A stretch of 64,000 nucleotides of DNA from Diphasiastrum complanatum. Taxonomy: Eukaryota; Streptophyta; Lycopodiopsida; Lycopodiales; Lycopodiaceae. A program made the position numbers and the translations under genes. This document shows positions 36,301-47,072 of this stretch, piece after piece. The notes beneath the pieces are model-generated. The model was given only the letters and a program-made list of their open reading frames with translations, did no database searches and was not told where the DNA came from. Location of the stretch: contig CM055100.1 in NCBI GenBank assembly GCA_029204225.1, positions 30,256,149-30,320,148 of the forward strand, read 5' to 3'. Numbering within the stretch: the first letter of the stretch is position 1; every line of letters starts with the position of its first letter.

Positions 36301-38198
36301 TTGGTTTGTAATTGCTCATACTGTTCTTTAGACACAAATTTCTCATTTTAAACATCTCATACTCCTCATCTATCTCCATTGTAGTCTTTTCTTTCTGAAA
36401 ACGAATGGCCTCTACTTCGAGCTCGTCTATGGCTCTTCCTGGGGAATTTGGAACTTCCTCGGGAGTCATCATGTCAGAGTTCGAAGAGGAAAGCTAAAAC
36501 GTAAAAGAAATTGAAAAAAGAAAGGACAAGAACTTAGCTCTGATTGAAGCCCACTCGCCAATGGAACAACATGAGTATTCCCTCGACCTCTTCAAACGGT
36601 TGTGGACCTGGAAGCTTGGCTGCAACTACGCTCGCTCGCTGTCGGAACAAGGGCTTCACTGCAACATGCATTAAGTTTATGACGCTGGCTGGAAGAGTGT
36701 TGACACCGATTGAAGGTTGTCAAAATTGCATGCAATCTTCCAACTTTCGCTCCTTAGAAAAGATGGGTGCTGGATTGCTATCAAATCTGATCTTGAATGA
36801 ATGTGATTTGCAGTAAGATCGCTGGTTTTTGGAAGATAAATAACACCTGAACTGATTGTGCTGGTACTGCAGCAATCTGATCCTATTTTCAGATGTGAGA
36901 AGTGTGTTGGGAAAGCTCTGATAAGAACGCTGGAAACCCTTCTTGAAAACTGCTAATTCTGGCTGCAACAGTGCACCGATTCAAGCTGGAAATTGCGCTG
37001 GAAAGTGCTGAGGCAAATGTCCTGGCGACCTGAGGTTAATGTGCTGAAAAATTAGCAGATGTGGCTCGGAAGGCCCTGCTTAGGAATGCGCTGAAGAAGG
37101 CTGAAAAGATGCACTGATTTGCTGAGAAAAGTGCGCCCCAAACTAGTATGCAATGCTAAAAAATCTGGAATTGGCCGCAGGAGATGTTCTTTTAAGTTAT
37201 TCCAGAACACATTCCAATGGGAAGCAGGTCGAGAACGTTTGTATGCATTACATATACAACTATGAATTTATAGTAGTATACAGTTATGTACATAGGATGT
37301 TTATTAGCTAATACTACACATATAACCTTTAATATCCTCAGAAACCTATTACCCTTGTAAAATTTGTATACAGTAGTCTATTTAGTAGATTTAGGGTTCA
37401 TATAAAGTAGGTGCATGAAATATATCTCTTATACTTAACTGTATTGAAATATAAATGAGCCTGAAGTATAGCTACTCAGGTCCTAAATACACAACTGTAC
37501 ATAAATATTTAAGTACACCCCTATAGGCATTAGTGTACAATGTACCATAAGCTACATTTCATGTATAGCTAAGTTATAAATATCTGTCATAGCATAATAT
37601 GCTTTCTGCATACTTATACCATAATTATACTGTCAAAGATATTTGAAAAACTAAAAAAATGTATCTATTCACGGAGTTTTTCCAGAATGCTGGGTTTTTT
37701 GGTGCAGTGGTCCAAATGTGTGTAGCTTCCAAATGAAATGCAATGGTGACACAGACCTTCCTCTGGCTTTTTTGATCTGGTTCCTCTGGCATTTTTTATC
37801 TGGTTCTTTTGAAGTAGGATATAGAAATCGCATCAAGTAACGTTTTTGTCTATGCACACTACAGCTCAGAACGGCTTGCAAGATAACGTGCAATGTTAGC
37901 TCGGTTCAATTTCTGAAGTATTGCATGCTGTATGAAGTGTCAAATGATGATGGTTATGATACTTAGTTCTGGATGCTGTTGATGGAGCATTTACTTACAT
38001 TGATCTTTTGTTTTTGGTTAACTTGCAGCCATTCCGTCTTTAAGAGCTCGTGACTGTTCAAGCAAAGAGAAGGATGCACTGAACTTCCTTTTTCTTGCTA
38101 TTCCTTTGATAAACATTACTATCCCCTGTTTGTGGAAATCATTTGGGGTTGTCTGGTCCACGGACATACTGGTCTTCTTTGCCATATATGCATGGAAG
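27394..38198 (+). CDS. Chloroplast-targeted multi-pass membrane protein gene (conserved plant family)
   Basis: A host gene. Exon 1 (27,394-27,858) encodes a Ser-rich, acidic-poor leader (MAMASSSSC...) typical of a chloroplast transit peptide, then a Ser/Glu/Lys-rich linker. Exon 2 (30,094-30,304) and exon 3 (38,029-38,198) have GT-AG borders and matching phases (0, then 1 with A|CC giving Thr). They encode the conserved part: [37 protein letters not shown], then [20 protein letters not shown]. Three or so hydrophobic spans follow from about residue 185 to the end ([43 protein letters not shown]). I recall similar Arabidopsis proteins (the At1g48460/At5g63040 type) of unknown biochemical role. 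That link is from memory. Exon 3 ends in phase 0 at GTATGCC. The last exon is unresolved: candidates begin at 39,272 or at about 39,509. Intron 1 is 2.2 kb, intron 2 is 7.7 kb and full of transposon pieces. Confidence 0.82.
27859..29610 (+). other. First part of intron 1 of the membrane protein gene
   Basis: The intron starts GTGAGTG and ends ttggaggctgcag at 30,093. This part has no recognisable transposon protein, RNA gene or other coding signal. Confidence 0.6.
29614..29850. repeat. Two-copy direct repeat in intron 1, unit about 121 bp
   Basis: Units start at about 29,614 (gaaagattattcaagttagt) and 29,735 (gagagatcattcagattagt). Both contain tttcagagacagtt and caactgttggaagc. They are roughly 80-85% alike. 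Confidence 0.85.
30559..31059 (-). pseudogene. hAT-type (DUF659) transposase fragment
   Basis: Inside intron 2 of the membrane protein gene, on the opposite strand. The frame contains [18 protein letters not shown] and [20 protein letters not shown], the start of the hAT/DUF659 core just before the first catalytic Asp region. It corresponds to the SIMVDGWIDR block of the 0.8-4.1-kb element but is clearly a different family. The rest of the transposase is missing. An 11-12-bp G run at about 30,604 marks one edge. Confidence 0.75.
31438..31662 (-). pseudogene. LINE endonuclease-like fragment
   Basis: Minus frame with [20 protein letters not shown]-like text. The readable core is [20 protein letters not shown] followed by GFRWYSTYR, matching the start of an endonuclease/exonuclease/phosphatase domain (D-I-x-x-x-x-E-T) of plant non-LTR elements. 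It lies at lower coordinates than the RT piece of the same strand, so the order is inverted relative to a normal LINE and the pieces come from different copies or a rearrangement. Confidence 0.5.
31700..32461 (-). pseudogene. LINE reverse transcriptase C-terminal fragment
   Basis: Minus-strand frames give the thumb region of a [15 protein letters not shown] and YLGVLFTG-like text come first in mixed frames, then [20 protein letters not shown] and [14 protein letters not shown]. These match the usual LFDALVTPxLLYGCEVW...W..IE.IQ block. Frameshifts and stops are common. It lies in intron 2 of the membrane protein gene. A related, more decayed copy is at 55.4-56.1 kb. Confidence 0.72.
32465..33045. 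other. AT-rich intron DNA
   Basis: Poly-T runs at about 32,483 and 32,744 and a short gaaacgtgtttga-type direct/inverted word cluster at about 32,660-32,710. No coding signal. Confidence 0.4.
33050..33490. repeat. Interspersed non-coding repeat, copy 1 (LTR-like)
   Basis: Shares an ordered set of words with 54,890-55,330: gccaaaccgcccaaccaaa at 33,091 versus 54,934, then agagga(g)aaga, acctcaatatata/acctctatatata, gtgcatga..catgcaa.cccca, gggtcctc.caag, and ggagggccg. The shared TATA-like ctatatatag and a closing motif suggest LTR ends of one family. A weaker match to the last third occurs at about 45,825-45,900. Confidence 0.6.
33491..34368. other. AT-rich intron DNA between repeat and Gypsy piece
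   Basis: Contains cccttaaactgg and tctgtcctcagaac words right after the repeat, perhaps its internal part. Otherwise no coding signal. Confidence 0.4.
34369..36480 (-). pseudogene. Ty3/Gypsy fragment: gag, protease, first part of RT
   Basis: Minus strand, within intron 2 of the membrane protein gene. The gag start is near 36,470 ([20 protein letters not shown]). The gag body at about 35,600-36,000 has stops ([20 protein letters not shown]). The protease at 34,794-35,294 has [13 protein letters not shown], where the usual D-S-G-A is D-D-G-A. The RT start at 34,369-34,700 ([35 protein letters not shown]) is cut off before the catalytic motif at 34,400. It is a 3'-truncated copy. The orientation is opposite to the host gene. 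Confidence 0.88.
36540..38020. other. Probable Gypsy LTR and intron 2 remainder
   Basis: On the minus strand this lies upstream of the gag start, where a 5' LTR and primer-binding site would be. The text aatcagagctaag at about 36,545 resembles the tail of an iMet-type primer site. 36,560-37,200 has many gctgga/ctgaaaa words. No exact LTR boundaries were found. 37,200-38,020 is AT-rich intron DNA with no coding signal. Confidence 0.35.
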
Positions 38199-38370
38199 GT
38201 ATGCCCTACTGGAACTGAACATGCTATTAGATAAGGTTGAAGGATAAGTCCTTTTTTGAAAAAATTTTAGAGATCTGAACCCTAAACCGATTTTCTTTGA
38301 TTGGACACCTTGTTCTGGTCCAAGTTTTTTTTTGCCTTTTAGGCTCATCCCCACCCACACCCCCCCCCTT

Positions 38371-38543
38371 CTCTCTCTCTCTCTCAATACAGAAGGTAGA
38401 CAAAATGAATACTGATGGGCTTTGAAAGATCAAATGCACAGCAAAACTAGGTATTTCATTTCCTTCAGCAAAACCAATTGATGAGTCTTTCCATGCACTT
38501 GATCTTTCAAAGTCCATCAGTATTCATATAGTCTACCTTCTGT

Positions 38544-38607
<64 letters not shown>
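38371..38607. repeat. Long hairpin flanked by complementary (CT)n and (GA)n
   Basis: The left arm (38,371-38,437) is a (CT)7 run then caatacagaaggtagac... to aaatgca. The right arm (38,494-38,560 and on into the GA run) is its reverse complement. In the 54-bp unique core only four positions mismatch and there are no gaps. The loop is about 56 nt. The structure lies 170 bp after exon 3 of the membrane protein gene, on the sense strand, so it is likely transcribed within its pre-mRNA. It is a MITE or a candidate small-RNA hairpin. Confidence 0.88.
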
Positions 38608-38609
<2 letters not shown>

Positions 38610-38610
38610 T

Positions 38611-38970
38611 GCTCAGCTGACACAGCTTGCATTTCAGCTGAATTGGTTGAAATTGGATGCTCAAGATTGAAAAGCCCTTAGACTAGCTCCAAAAGGGGTT
38701 ATTTTCTGGGACATGAAGCAGGCTCAGAAGTTGGATACCATCTCCAGTGTGCATGATGGTTCTGAAGATTCCTCCTTGGTAATTAAATGGGATTACTCAG
38801 TTGGCGTGAAAACTGCAGTGGGATGGAGCAGCTAAGTTTGAGGATGGTAATCCAGAAAATCTTTCAGGGGACCTGGATTTCAAATTCCATAGTTGTTGCC
38901 TCCCTCCCATCTCCACCAAATCTGCATGTTCTTAAAATAGCAATAACCTTTATAATGTTGTACATCAAAA

Positions 38971-38972
<2 letters not shown>
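38611..38972. other. Non-coding DNA 3' of the hairpin
   Basis: No coding signal. Probably intron or 3' flank of the membrane protein gene. Confidence 0.4.

Positions 38973-39026
<54 letters not shown>
38973..39026. repeat. (TA)n microsatellite
   Basis: An uninterrupted TA run of about 54 bp. Tyr-Ile repeat ORFs across it are artefacts. Confidence 0.97.
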
Positions 39027-39028
<2 letters not shown>

Positions 39029-39284
39029 CGTTCTTCAAAGCAAAATGATGAAGCTCTTCTTCATGTGTTATTGCAATTTTAACGTACCTCTGGATAAATA
39101 TTAACAACGTTATCTTGACATCTATGGGCATTTGATGTTTTCATGTTCATATAGATATTACCGAACTAAATTTGTAGTAAGCGTTCACAAGCATATAGTT
39201 TTATTAATGGCAAGTGAAATTATATTATTGAACTGTTTCTTAGGTTTTGGTTTTGTCATTTGTTACTGCAGTACATGATACCTG

Positions 39285-39435
39285 CTAAGAATTTCCTTCG
39301 GTTGATCGGCATGTCAAGACAAATTCTACTGTACTGGCTCAACAAAATCTCAATGCAACACCAAAGGTCTAACATGCCAGATCAGCAAGTCGAAACAATT
39401 TCTAGTGTACTGGCTCAACAAATTCTCAATATGGT
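39285..39435. repeat. Two-copy direct repeat, spacing about 80 bp
   Basis: gtactggctcaacaaa occurs at about 39,331 and 39,408, each preceded by a caag(a/t)c.aaa.aatt block and followed by tctcaat. It overlaps the candidate last exon of the membrane protein gene at 39,272, which weakens that exon call. Confidence 0.7.
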
Positions 39436-40485
39436 TTAGCTCAGTTGGGGCACACATCACCTTTCTATTCCTAATAGGCTTAAAACGCTGAATCGCTTAT
39501 AGGTTTCAGATGCAGGCTTGGGCTACATTGTTGGCTTGAGTTTCGGTGTGCGTACTTGACCTGTGGGTGTTGTGAATGTGAAGGGATGAATGGGGGTGGA
39601 ACAAAGAGAGGGGGATCTTGCATATGATCTAGCTCCAAGTGGAAGTATCAATCTTGAGAAATATTAATAACGGCACATTATACGGTAACAAAACGGAGTG
39701 GAGGACTCTCAAAAATATCACAAAAGTAGCCAAAGTCATTAACTTGTACGAAACTGATATGGACAACAAAAACAAGAATATTTGTATTTGCCTCCAAAAC
39801 AATTTGATAACAATGAATAGCGTAAAAATTAGAAATGGAAAAAGCTGGAAATGACAGAGAAAAATTAACAGAAAGCTAGTCTAATCAAAAGTAAGAGGGA
39901 TATTACCGTCTAGAGTGGTGGAGAACTCGAGAACAATGTTGAACTACTTCTTTAGCTCCTTCAACTCGTCTTCTTTCTCCCCAAGGTATAGTAGCTCGGA
40001 TTTTAGGTTTAGCTATACTGATCATACGTGTCAACATGACCCCTCCATCCAATGCTGATGCTTATCCATTTTGAGAGGAATCTTAGATTCTCATGTAGGG
40101 TGTAATCCCAAGTTCGAGGAGTTTTTTAAATTCATACAAAGTTTTTTCTCAACTTGCATACACAAAATCCAATTTGGTCAAGAAACATATACCTCCTCGT
40201 CCAAATAATCAATCAAGAACACCACTTTGATGTCCTTTTGTTGAATCCCATCCATAATGTGTGGAAAGTGCTATGATTTTGCATCTTGGATACGAGAATG
40301 AGATTTTCTTCCTAATCTATCTCTTCCTTTTGCATGTATCCCTTTGCCACTGATCTTGCCTTGCATTTGTCAATACTTTTGTACTTTGTCTAGTATTTCT
40401 TTCATTGTTGGTTCTTCTTTCCAATTTAGGCATTCTCTTTTTATATGTGATTGTTATAATCATTAAGACACTAGTTATCAAAAAC
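39436..40485. other. Intergenic DNA, possible Copia gag relic
   Basis: A tagctcagttgg word at about 39,437 resembles a pol III A box but no B box follows. Minus-strand text at about 40,040-40,480 weakly recalls a Copia gag zinc knuckle but is full of stops. No gene is supported. Confidence 0.35.
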
Positions 40486-40489
40486 ACTT

Positions 40490-42660
40490 GTGATTGATCT
40501 TGTTTTGATCTTTACTATCTCCGGATTTTGTGGAGGACAAAGAAATGCATTTATGCTTTTGACTATTCCATGAAATGGGTCCTCTTGCTAAAAAGCAAAG
40601 ATAGCCAGATGTGGATTTTCTTGTGTCCACATTTCTAGCCCAATCAGAGTTGGAATAATTAAGTTATGTCAAAGCATCCTTTGTATTTCCATTACAACAC
40701 AAAGCAAAGTGCTTAGTGGCTTGAATGTATCTTAGTGCTCTAAGTAGAGCCTTTCAGTGAGGTAGGTCGGGATTTGACATAAACTGTGCTAACTATAAAT
40801 GCTAGATCAGGTCGAGTGCAGACCATGGCATACATGATCGATCCGACTATCGATTGATAAGGGGTATTTGTACATCTCTTTCTTCTTTGTATCAGTTATC
40901 GGACACATATTTTTGACAGTTTGAATCATGGGTCCATAGGTGAGTCTATTGACTTGCAGTTTTCCATGCCATACCTATAGAGTACATTGGTTAGATACCT
41001 TTCTTGATTTATAGTGATACTTCTATTCGTTCTATCTCCAGTTATCTCGATTCCCATAAGATAGTGCACAGGGCCTGAATCGGTCATTTCGAATTCCTTC
41101 AACAAAAGTGACTTTGTCTCATGAAGCAACTGATTCGAATTGCTGATGATCAGAGAGTCTTCAACATATAGAGCTATTATGACATAGCTTGAGCCTATGT
41201 GTTTGAGATAAGCATTAGAGTCAGCAGAGTTAGGAATGAAGTTGTGTTGCAACAAGAATCGATTGATTCTATTGAACTAGCCCCTTGAAGCTTGCTTTAG
41301 CACATAGAGAGCTCTTTGCAGCTTACATACCTTATGTTCTTGGCCTTGAAGGACGTAACCTTCAGGTTGATAGATGTAGATGTCTTCTTGTATATATCCA
41401 TTCAAAAGAGCTGTCCGAACATCCATCTGGTGAACTTCCAGATCTTCGGCAACTGCGATAGCGAATAACTATCGTATTGATTGAGTTTTATGACTGGACT
41501 GTACGTCTCAGTGTAGTTAATCCCATAGGTTTGTTTGTATCCTTTGTTGACTAGTCGAGCTTTCCATTTGGCTGTCGAACCATCTAGATTGAGCTTCAGC
41601 TTGAAGATCCACTTAGTGTCGATGATTTTTGCATCAAAAGGAGCTTCAACAAGATGCCAGGACTTGTTCTTCATCAATGCATTGTACTCAGCATGCATGG
41701 TAGAACGCCAGTTGTGTACATTCAAACTCGACAATGCTTCTGCTTCTGAGGTAGGTTCATCGTTGTTGATGAATGCCTGAGGGGTAAAACAATCAGGTTC
41801 TTGTCGATGTCGAGCAGATCTTCGAATAATAGTCGGTTGCTGAGATGATGATTCTCCTTGTTGTGCGACATGGGTCTCTTTGATGTTTGTTGGGACAGTC
41901 ACAGGTCGAGGCCTGTCGATGGTGATGGGAGTCATTGGAACAAACTCTTGCATTGGTTGCTTCTGCTTGAAGTCGAAGAATCTGTCTTCAAGGAAGACGA
42001 CATCTCGACTAACTGAAATACGGCTCGACTCGACATCGTAGATTTGATAGGCTTTGTGTGATGTCATGTATGAAGATACTCTTGTAGCTGACAGGGTCAA
42101 GCTTCTTTCTCATATCAGACGGAATCTGTACATAACAAAGACATCCAAACACTTGAAGGTTCCTTAGACTTGAATTGTAGCCATAGAAAGCTTCAAAGAG
42201 AGTCTTTGAGTCGTCTGCTTCGGTACTCGAATAGTTCTGCAGATAGCAAGCCATTGAAACAGCTTTAGCCCAAAAATTCTTGGTGAGATGGGCGTTTGAC
42301 ATCATTGATCATGTTGCATTGAGTAATGTTCAGTTCTTCCTTTTGGTTGTACGCAGGATCTTGAGTCATTGACCAGTTTGTGTCTCAACAAACTATTTGA
42401 AATCTTTGAAATAGTTGAATGCCTCAGACTTGTTCTTAATGAACATAATCCTGGTAAATCTCGAATAATCATCGATAAAAGTAATAAAATATAGTGCTGA
42501 ACCCAGAGAGGGAGTACTCATAGGGCCACACAGATCACTATGTATCAATTCTAGAATGGACTTAGCTCTAGTGGCTTGTCCCTTTGGGAATCTTGATCTA
42601 GGCTGTTTGCCTAGTAGGCACATCTCACAAACATGTCGAATGTCAATGGAGGCAACATTA
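40490..42660 (-). pseudogene. Ty1/Copia fragment: integrase, reverse transcriptase, RNase H
   Basis: Minus-strand, fairly complete order. Integrase N-part at 42,393-42,623 (HSDLCGPM, FITFIDDYSRFTRI). Integrase tail at 42,009-42,305 (NFWAKAVSMACYLQN, FGCLCYVQIPSDMRKKLDP). RT start at 41,402-42,100 (WKARLVNKGYKQTYGINYTE and ETYSPVIKL). RT end at 40,926-41,255 with ALYVEDSLIIS, where YVDD has become YVED. A degenerate RNase H follows to about 40,500 (DTRKSTSGYLCFL). Several frameshifts, and the catalytic Asp change makes RT dead. Gag is missing on the upstream side. Confidence 0.92.
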
Positions 42661-42664
42661 AAGT

Positions 42665-43300
42665 TTCAATTCTTGACCATACTATTATGAGGTTGATTAT
42701 ATAGAGTAGTCTAACATCACACTACCAGCTTGTGTGTTGGGCCCAGTGGTGTTGAGGTATATTGATGTTGTTGCAAATATTGTGGGTTCGTCTTTGTGTG
42801 GGAACCACACACCTAGTGGAAGTCGCCAATGTTAGCCAATGTGTCAATGACAACAATCGAGGCAATTTCAATGCTACTTTGTCTAAAAATGCCAATTATA
42901 GGAATAAAAATGGCAACAAAACTACTAGAAGTAGTGGGAAAAGTAAAGGGTCCTAGCCCACCCAAAATTGGGCTAGAATCATTATTACTAGATAAGCCTT
43001 AGGAATGGTCGTTGATATAAAGATTCTTGTATGGTTACTATAGATTCTGAAATGTCTATAATGCACCATGGGCCAAAGAAAAAGTGGATACCATTGTGGC
43101 CTAAATACATAATCAACACCATTGGATCTTTAAGAGGCACCACCATGATTAATCAATGTAAGGGCTATAGGCCCCAAGCATAGATGACATGTATCTGAAG
43201 GTGACTAAAAAGGTGAGTCACATGCCTACCCTGACCCCCTCATTTATTTTTCTTCATGAGGATGTTAAGGGACCTTGAAAAATGGCCAAAATGATATGAG
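42665..43300. other. Junction DNA between Copia and Gypsy pieces
   Basis: A plus-strand frame at 42,762-42,956 is Asn-rich and may be the tail of a Copia gag, but the match is weak. No other coding signal. Confidence 0.35.
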
Positions 43301-44600
43301 TTTTGGGTCAAGAGTTGCACGCACAACCAAGATTTTGGCTTGGATCTTGATTCTCAAAAGACTAACGAGAAGGGAAGTAAGGGGTACACTGATACATATA
43401 CATTAGGCCACCTCTTGTATAAGCTCAGCCCATCGAGTTTTACGACTACTTAAATCAAGTTGATTGCAAAACTATTTCAAAAGCTGATGATCTGTATACA
43501 CTATAAACTGATTTCGATCTAGATAATGCCTCTAGATTTTAAGTGCATGAATAAGAACAAACAATTTTTTTTCTTGATTTGTATAACACAAATGAGGTCC
43601 AATGAGTTTATTGCTCTCAGACACTATTGATCTACCATTTTGCAAAAGAATTACTCCAATCACCGAATTAGTTGCATCGGTAATAACGATGTAAGATAAA
43701 TCCAGATTGATAATATCTAAAATAGGAGCCAAAAAATAATCATAACGTTCAATTATTCATTACATTCAATAGGCAGACTAGATTGACCTCTCTTCTTTTT
43801 CTTGTTAAATCTGCCTTTTGTCAAATTATTAAGAGGTGCTGCAACTTTTGCATAATTTTCTATAAATCTCTAAAAGAAAGTTATAAATTTGAGAAAAGAT
43901 TTCACTTTTGTAACCATTTTCGGTATCAACCCTCGTCTTGATTTTATCGTTGTCTATCTTCAACCCCTTAGGGGCGATCTTATGACCAAGATATGCCAAT
44001 TCATGCTTAGAAAATTCAAACTTAGACTATTTAACATAAAGCTTTTCTCTTTTGAGAATTTGCAACACAATTTTGATATGATTCAACATGCTCCTTAAGT
44101 AGGATATCATCTAAGAATACAACTATGAATTGACCCATCATCTATTGAAATGTTGCAGGTGCAATTAACCCAAAAGAAAGCACGAACCTTATCCAAAAAC
44201 CATTCTTTCATGCACCACTTGGATGAATTATAATCTGATGATATCTGATTTTGAGATCTGTTTTGTGAAGTATTTAGCTCCACCCAATTGATCTACTAGA
44301 TCATCCAACCTAGGCAATGTATATTTTTAGTAGCTAATTTTTTTAATCCGGTTGTAACCCACACACATTCGAAAGCCTCCATCTTTCTTTGCTTTTAAAA
44401 GAACATGAGCACCCCATGGTGATCTATTGGGTCTTATATGTGTCATATTGGGTCTTATATATATCAATTTGATTATAAATCTCTACCTCTTCCTTTAGGA
44501 AAAATGGTGCAATTATCTAGAGATAGGATGATTAACTGAAATTAACTCACTTATGCCATCTACCAACCTAGAAGGTGGTAAACCATGAGATAATGCAATT
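43300..44600 (-). pseudogene. Ty3/Gypsy RT-RNase H fragment, heavily decayed
   Basis: Minus strand. RNase H start at 43,532-43,732 (VITDATNSVIGVILLQNG, CYTNQEKKLFVLIHALK), continuing with stops to about 43,400 (NQFIVYTDHQLLK). Upstream, 43,760-44,500 reads in fragments as RT palm and thumb (KFEFSKHELAYLGHKIAPKG). Stops occur every 20-40 codons. It has no link to the Copia RNase H piece on the other strand immediately after it. Confidence 0.8.
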
Positions 44601-44654
44601 GGTGACACCAATGATCAAGTTGCAGATATCTTTAGGACTTGGTCGTGAATAGTT

Positions 44655-45216
44655 TGAGAATCATTCAGATTCTATCATCTCGGGTACACTAGATCTTGGT
44701 ATACTTTATGGAGGTGATGTAATTGACTTGCATGCCTATAGTGATTCAGATTTTGCAGGTGACAAGAGAGATAGAAGACCAACGAGTGCATATGCAACCT
44801 TCATAGGTGATGGAGTAGTTTCTTGGCTATCAAAGAAGCAAGAAACAACCTCACTCTCTTCAATCGAGGCCGAGTACAAGGCACTTACCACAACAACTAA
44901 GGAAGTGCTTTGGATCAAGAGACTACTAGGGGAGCTAAAGATTATGGATCCAAAGGATGTACCAATCATCCATAATGACAAAATTTCAGCTCAACATCTT
45001 GCATCACATCCAATTTTCCATGCAAGGTCCAAACACATAGAGATTTGTCATCATTTTGTGAGGGAAAAGGTGCAAGCAAGGGAGATATCTTTGGAACATG
45101 TATCAAGTAGTGAATGTGTGGCCGATATACTCTCTAAACCTCTTCAAAAAGTAGCATTCATAAAGTTAAGATCATCTCTTGGAGTGATTAGTAGATCTAT
45201 GTTAGATCCAAACTAG
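44655..45216 (+). pseudogene. Ty1/Copia RNase H and 3' end of pol
   Basis: The frame opens upstream of 44,728 (TLDLGILYGGDVIDLHAYSD) and continues SDFAGDKRDRRPTSAYATFI, VVSWLSKKQETTSLSSIEAE, HPIFHARSKHIEICHHFVRE and DILSKPLQKVAF. This is a full Copia RNase H with its Asp-Glu-Asp-type residues in place, ending at a TAG at 45,214. It is intact over 160 codons, and a polypurine tract and LTR start follow. RT, integrase and gag are missing, so it is a 5'-truncated copy. Confidence 0.92.
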
Positions 45217-45800
45217 TTGTGAGGAGTGTTAAAATTTCACAAGCTAGTTTGGACCAATTTTGGTCATATGACTTGTAATTGGCAATTTGGCCATGTTATG
45301 CCATGTCACACGTGCCAAAATAGCATAGGATGTTCCACATCCTACTTTGTGATGGCACATTTGAAATAAGGCCAAAATGTATATAGATAGGTTAGAGACC
45401 AAAAATAGCAAGTTTTACATTGTTTTGGATCTCGAGATCTTGACCCCTAATTAAGGTGGATCCAATGACCTATTAGGTTGGATGCTAGGTTTAGGTTATG
45501 ATGAGTTCATAGAAGCCCTAAAATGCTCAGATCCAAGGAACTTATGTATAAATATGTGATTTATGAGTAAAAAATCGGTTTTCCTTCTATCAATGTTGTT
45601 GGTGATCTCTATGCTTGATATTTGCTATTTGCATTTGTGGGATTGATTAGGAAGTTAAGGTACTGTTCTTTGCTTGTGGCAGTCCGTACACATCATGAAA
45701 TTCAATCATGTTACATCTTGAAATTTCATTCAAGGCACCATGCATTGCTTCACTCTTTTCTTATTGGAGTACCTGCATTCTCAAAAGGTTTTCAATTACA
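45216..45800 (+). repeat. Polypurine tract and 3' LTR of the Copia fragment
   Basis: Directly after the pol stop, gaggag is followed by TGTTAAAATTTCACAAGC at 45,227, the usual TGTT start of a Copia LTR. A TATA-like tgtataaatatg lies at about 45,545. The LTR end is not certain. It should finish before about 45,825, where a different repeat begins. Confidence 0.6.
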
Positions 45801-46200
45801 TTTCAGAATTTCAAGGCGTAACTGATAAACTTGTACACTAGAGGGCCAAATATCCATGCCAAAGATTATTTTGAATCCTTTGAACCAAACATGGGATGTA
45901 GCAACATGCCTACCCATGCATATAACTTAGGATGTTTGGATATACACAATCGTGAGCTTGGCTTTAACATCACCATAACTAGTTGAGGTGTACACCATAT
46001 TGACTCTTGTTTACTTGGTATCTTGATATTATTACGCATTTGTTGAAAACATCGTGAATCCTATATGCATGTTTACAAAGACTTATTTGTGACATCAAGT
46101 CTTCTATTTGGAGGCGGCCATATTTCCTAAAGCTTGGTTTGTATGTCTTGTTTCGAATAGTTATGTTGATATTTTCATTATTTTGTGTCACTAATACCAT
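45801..46200. other. Intergenic DNA with a partial interspersed repeat
   Basis: 45,825-45,900 resembles the last third of the repeat at 33,050 and 54,890 (gcgtaactgata, gagggcca, atgccaaagattatt). Nothing else was recognised. Confidence 0.4.
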
Positions 46201-46204
46201 ATAA

Positions 46205-46300
46205 CCCAAAAGGGTTGGCTCAATTGGTTAGCTTGACATCCAAAGTTTCGTTGGTCCTAGGCTCGGGTCTCCCCTTGGAAACCAAGAAGCATAAATACCA
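46205..46300 (+). repeat. tRNA-derived SINE-like element
   Basis: gttggctcaattggttagc (46,214-46,232) matches the tRNA A box (tggctcaattgg). About 33 bp later ggctcgggtctcccc (from 46,260) resembles the B box ggttcganncc. A/B box spacing of 30-40 bp is right for a pol III promoter, but the arms do not fold into a good tRNA. This is typical of a SINE head. Confidence 0.55.
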
Positions 46301-46993
46301 TATAGTCCATTATGTTACTATGATGCCCAAGCTTAGTAACAACCATATTATGAGAATAAAACCTTGAAGATTTACCAACAACATCCATTTCTTTTTTTCC
46401 AATACCTTAATCCATTTATTCTTAGACTCAATGGCTTATGTGATTATGCACATAAAAACATGTTTCCCTATTCAATGTTTTTTAGGCCTCGCTTTCGTAT
46501 GTAAGCCTAAGTGTCCCATTGCTTCTAGAATAAAAACATAGCACTTTTACAAAACATTACCAAGGCCATATGTAGGCATACATAAGGCTATAATCCAAGA
46601 TATAAAAAGTCCCATAATATAAATTGCAATTTGTAGATACACAATGAGTTCGTTGGCTAGGATTAAAAACCCTTAGGCCCTTTTTAGTGGATTGCAACTA
46701 CCTAGTCATAGACTGTGTAGGTCCAATGCTTGTGGATGGGTCTTATGGGCACCTTGTGATAGGCTATCCCTTTGTTTGTGCATGTTTGCAACCCTACATG
46801 CAAATATATTAGACCTTCAATTCTGTTGATATTTTCTTTGTGAATCTCTGATAGCATTAGATTATGTTGCACTTCCAAGAACTGAAACAAGATTATGTTG
46901 TCGAATAATACTAACTAAATTTCCCAATTTTGTGAAGGGGTGTAGCCCTCACTTTTCTCCCATTAAAGGCAAGGTGGAAGAAAAAACTTGGGA

Positions 46994-47072
<79 letters not shown>

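Noticed and set aside
39437-39520. tRNA gene or SINE
   Set aside because: An A-box-like word is present but no B box or cloverleaf arms.
42762-42956. Asn-rich Copia gag tail on the plus strand
   Set aside because: Composition fits, but there is no zinc knuckle and the neighbouring Copia pol is on the other strand.
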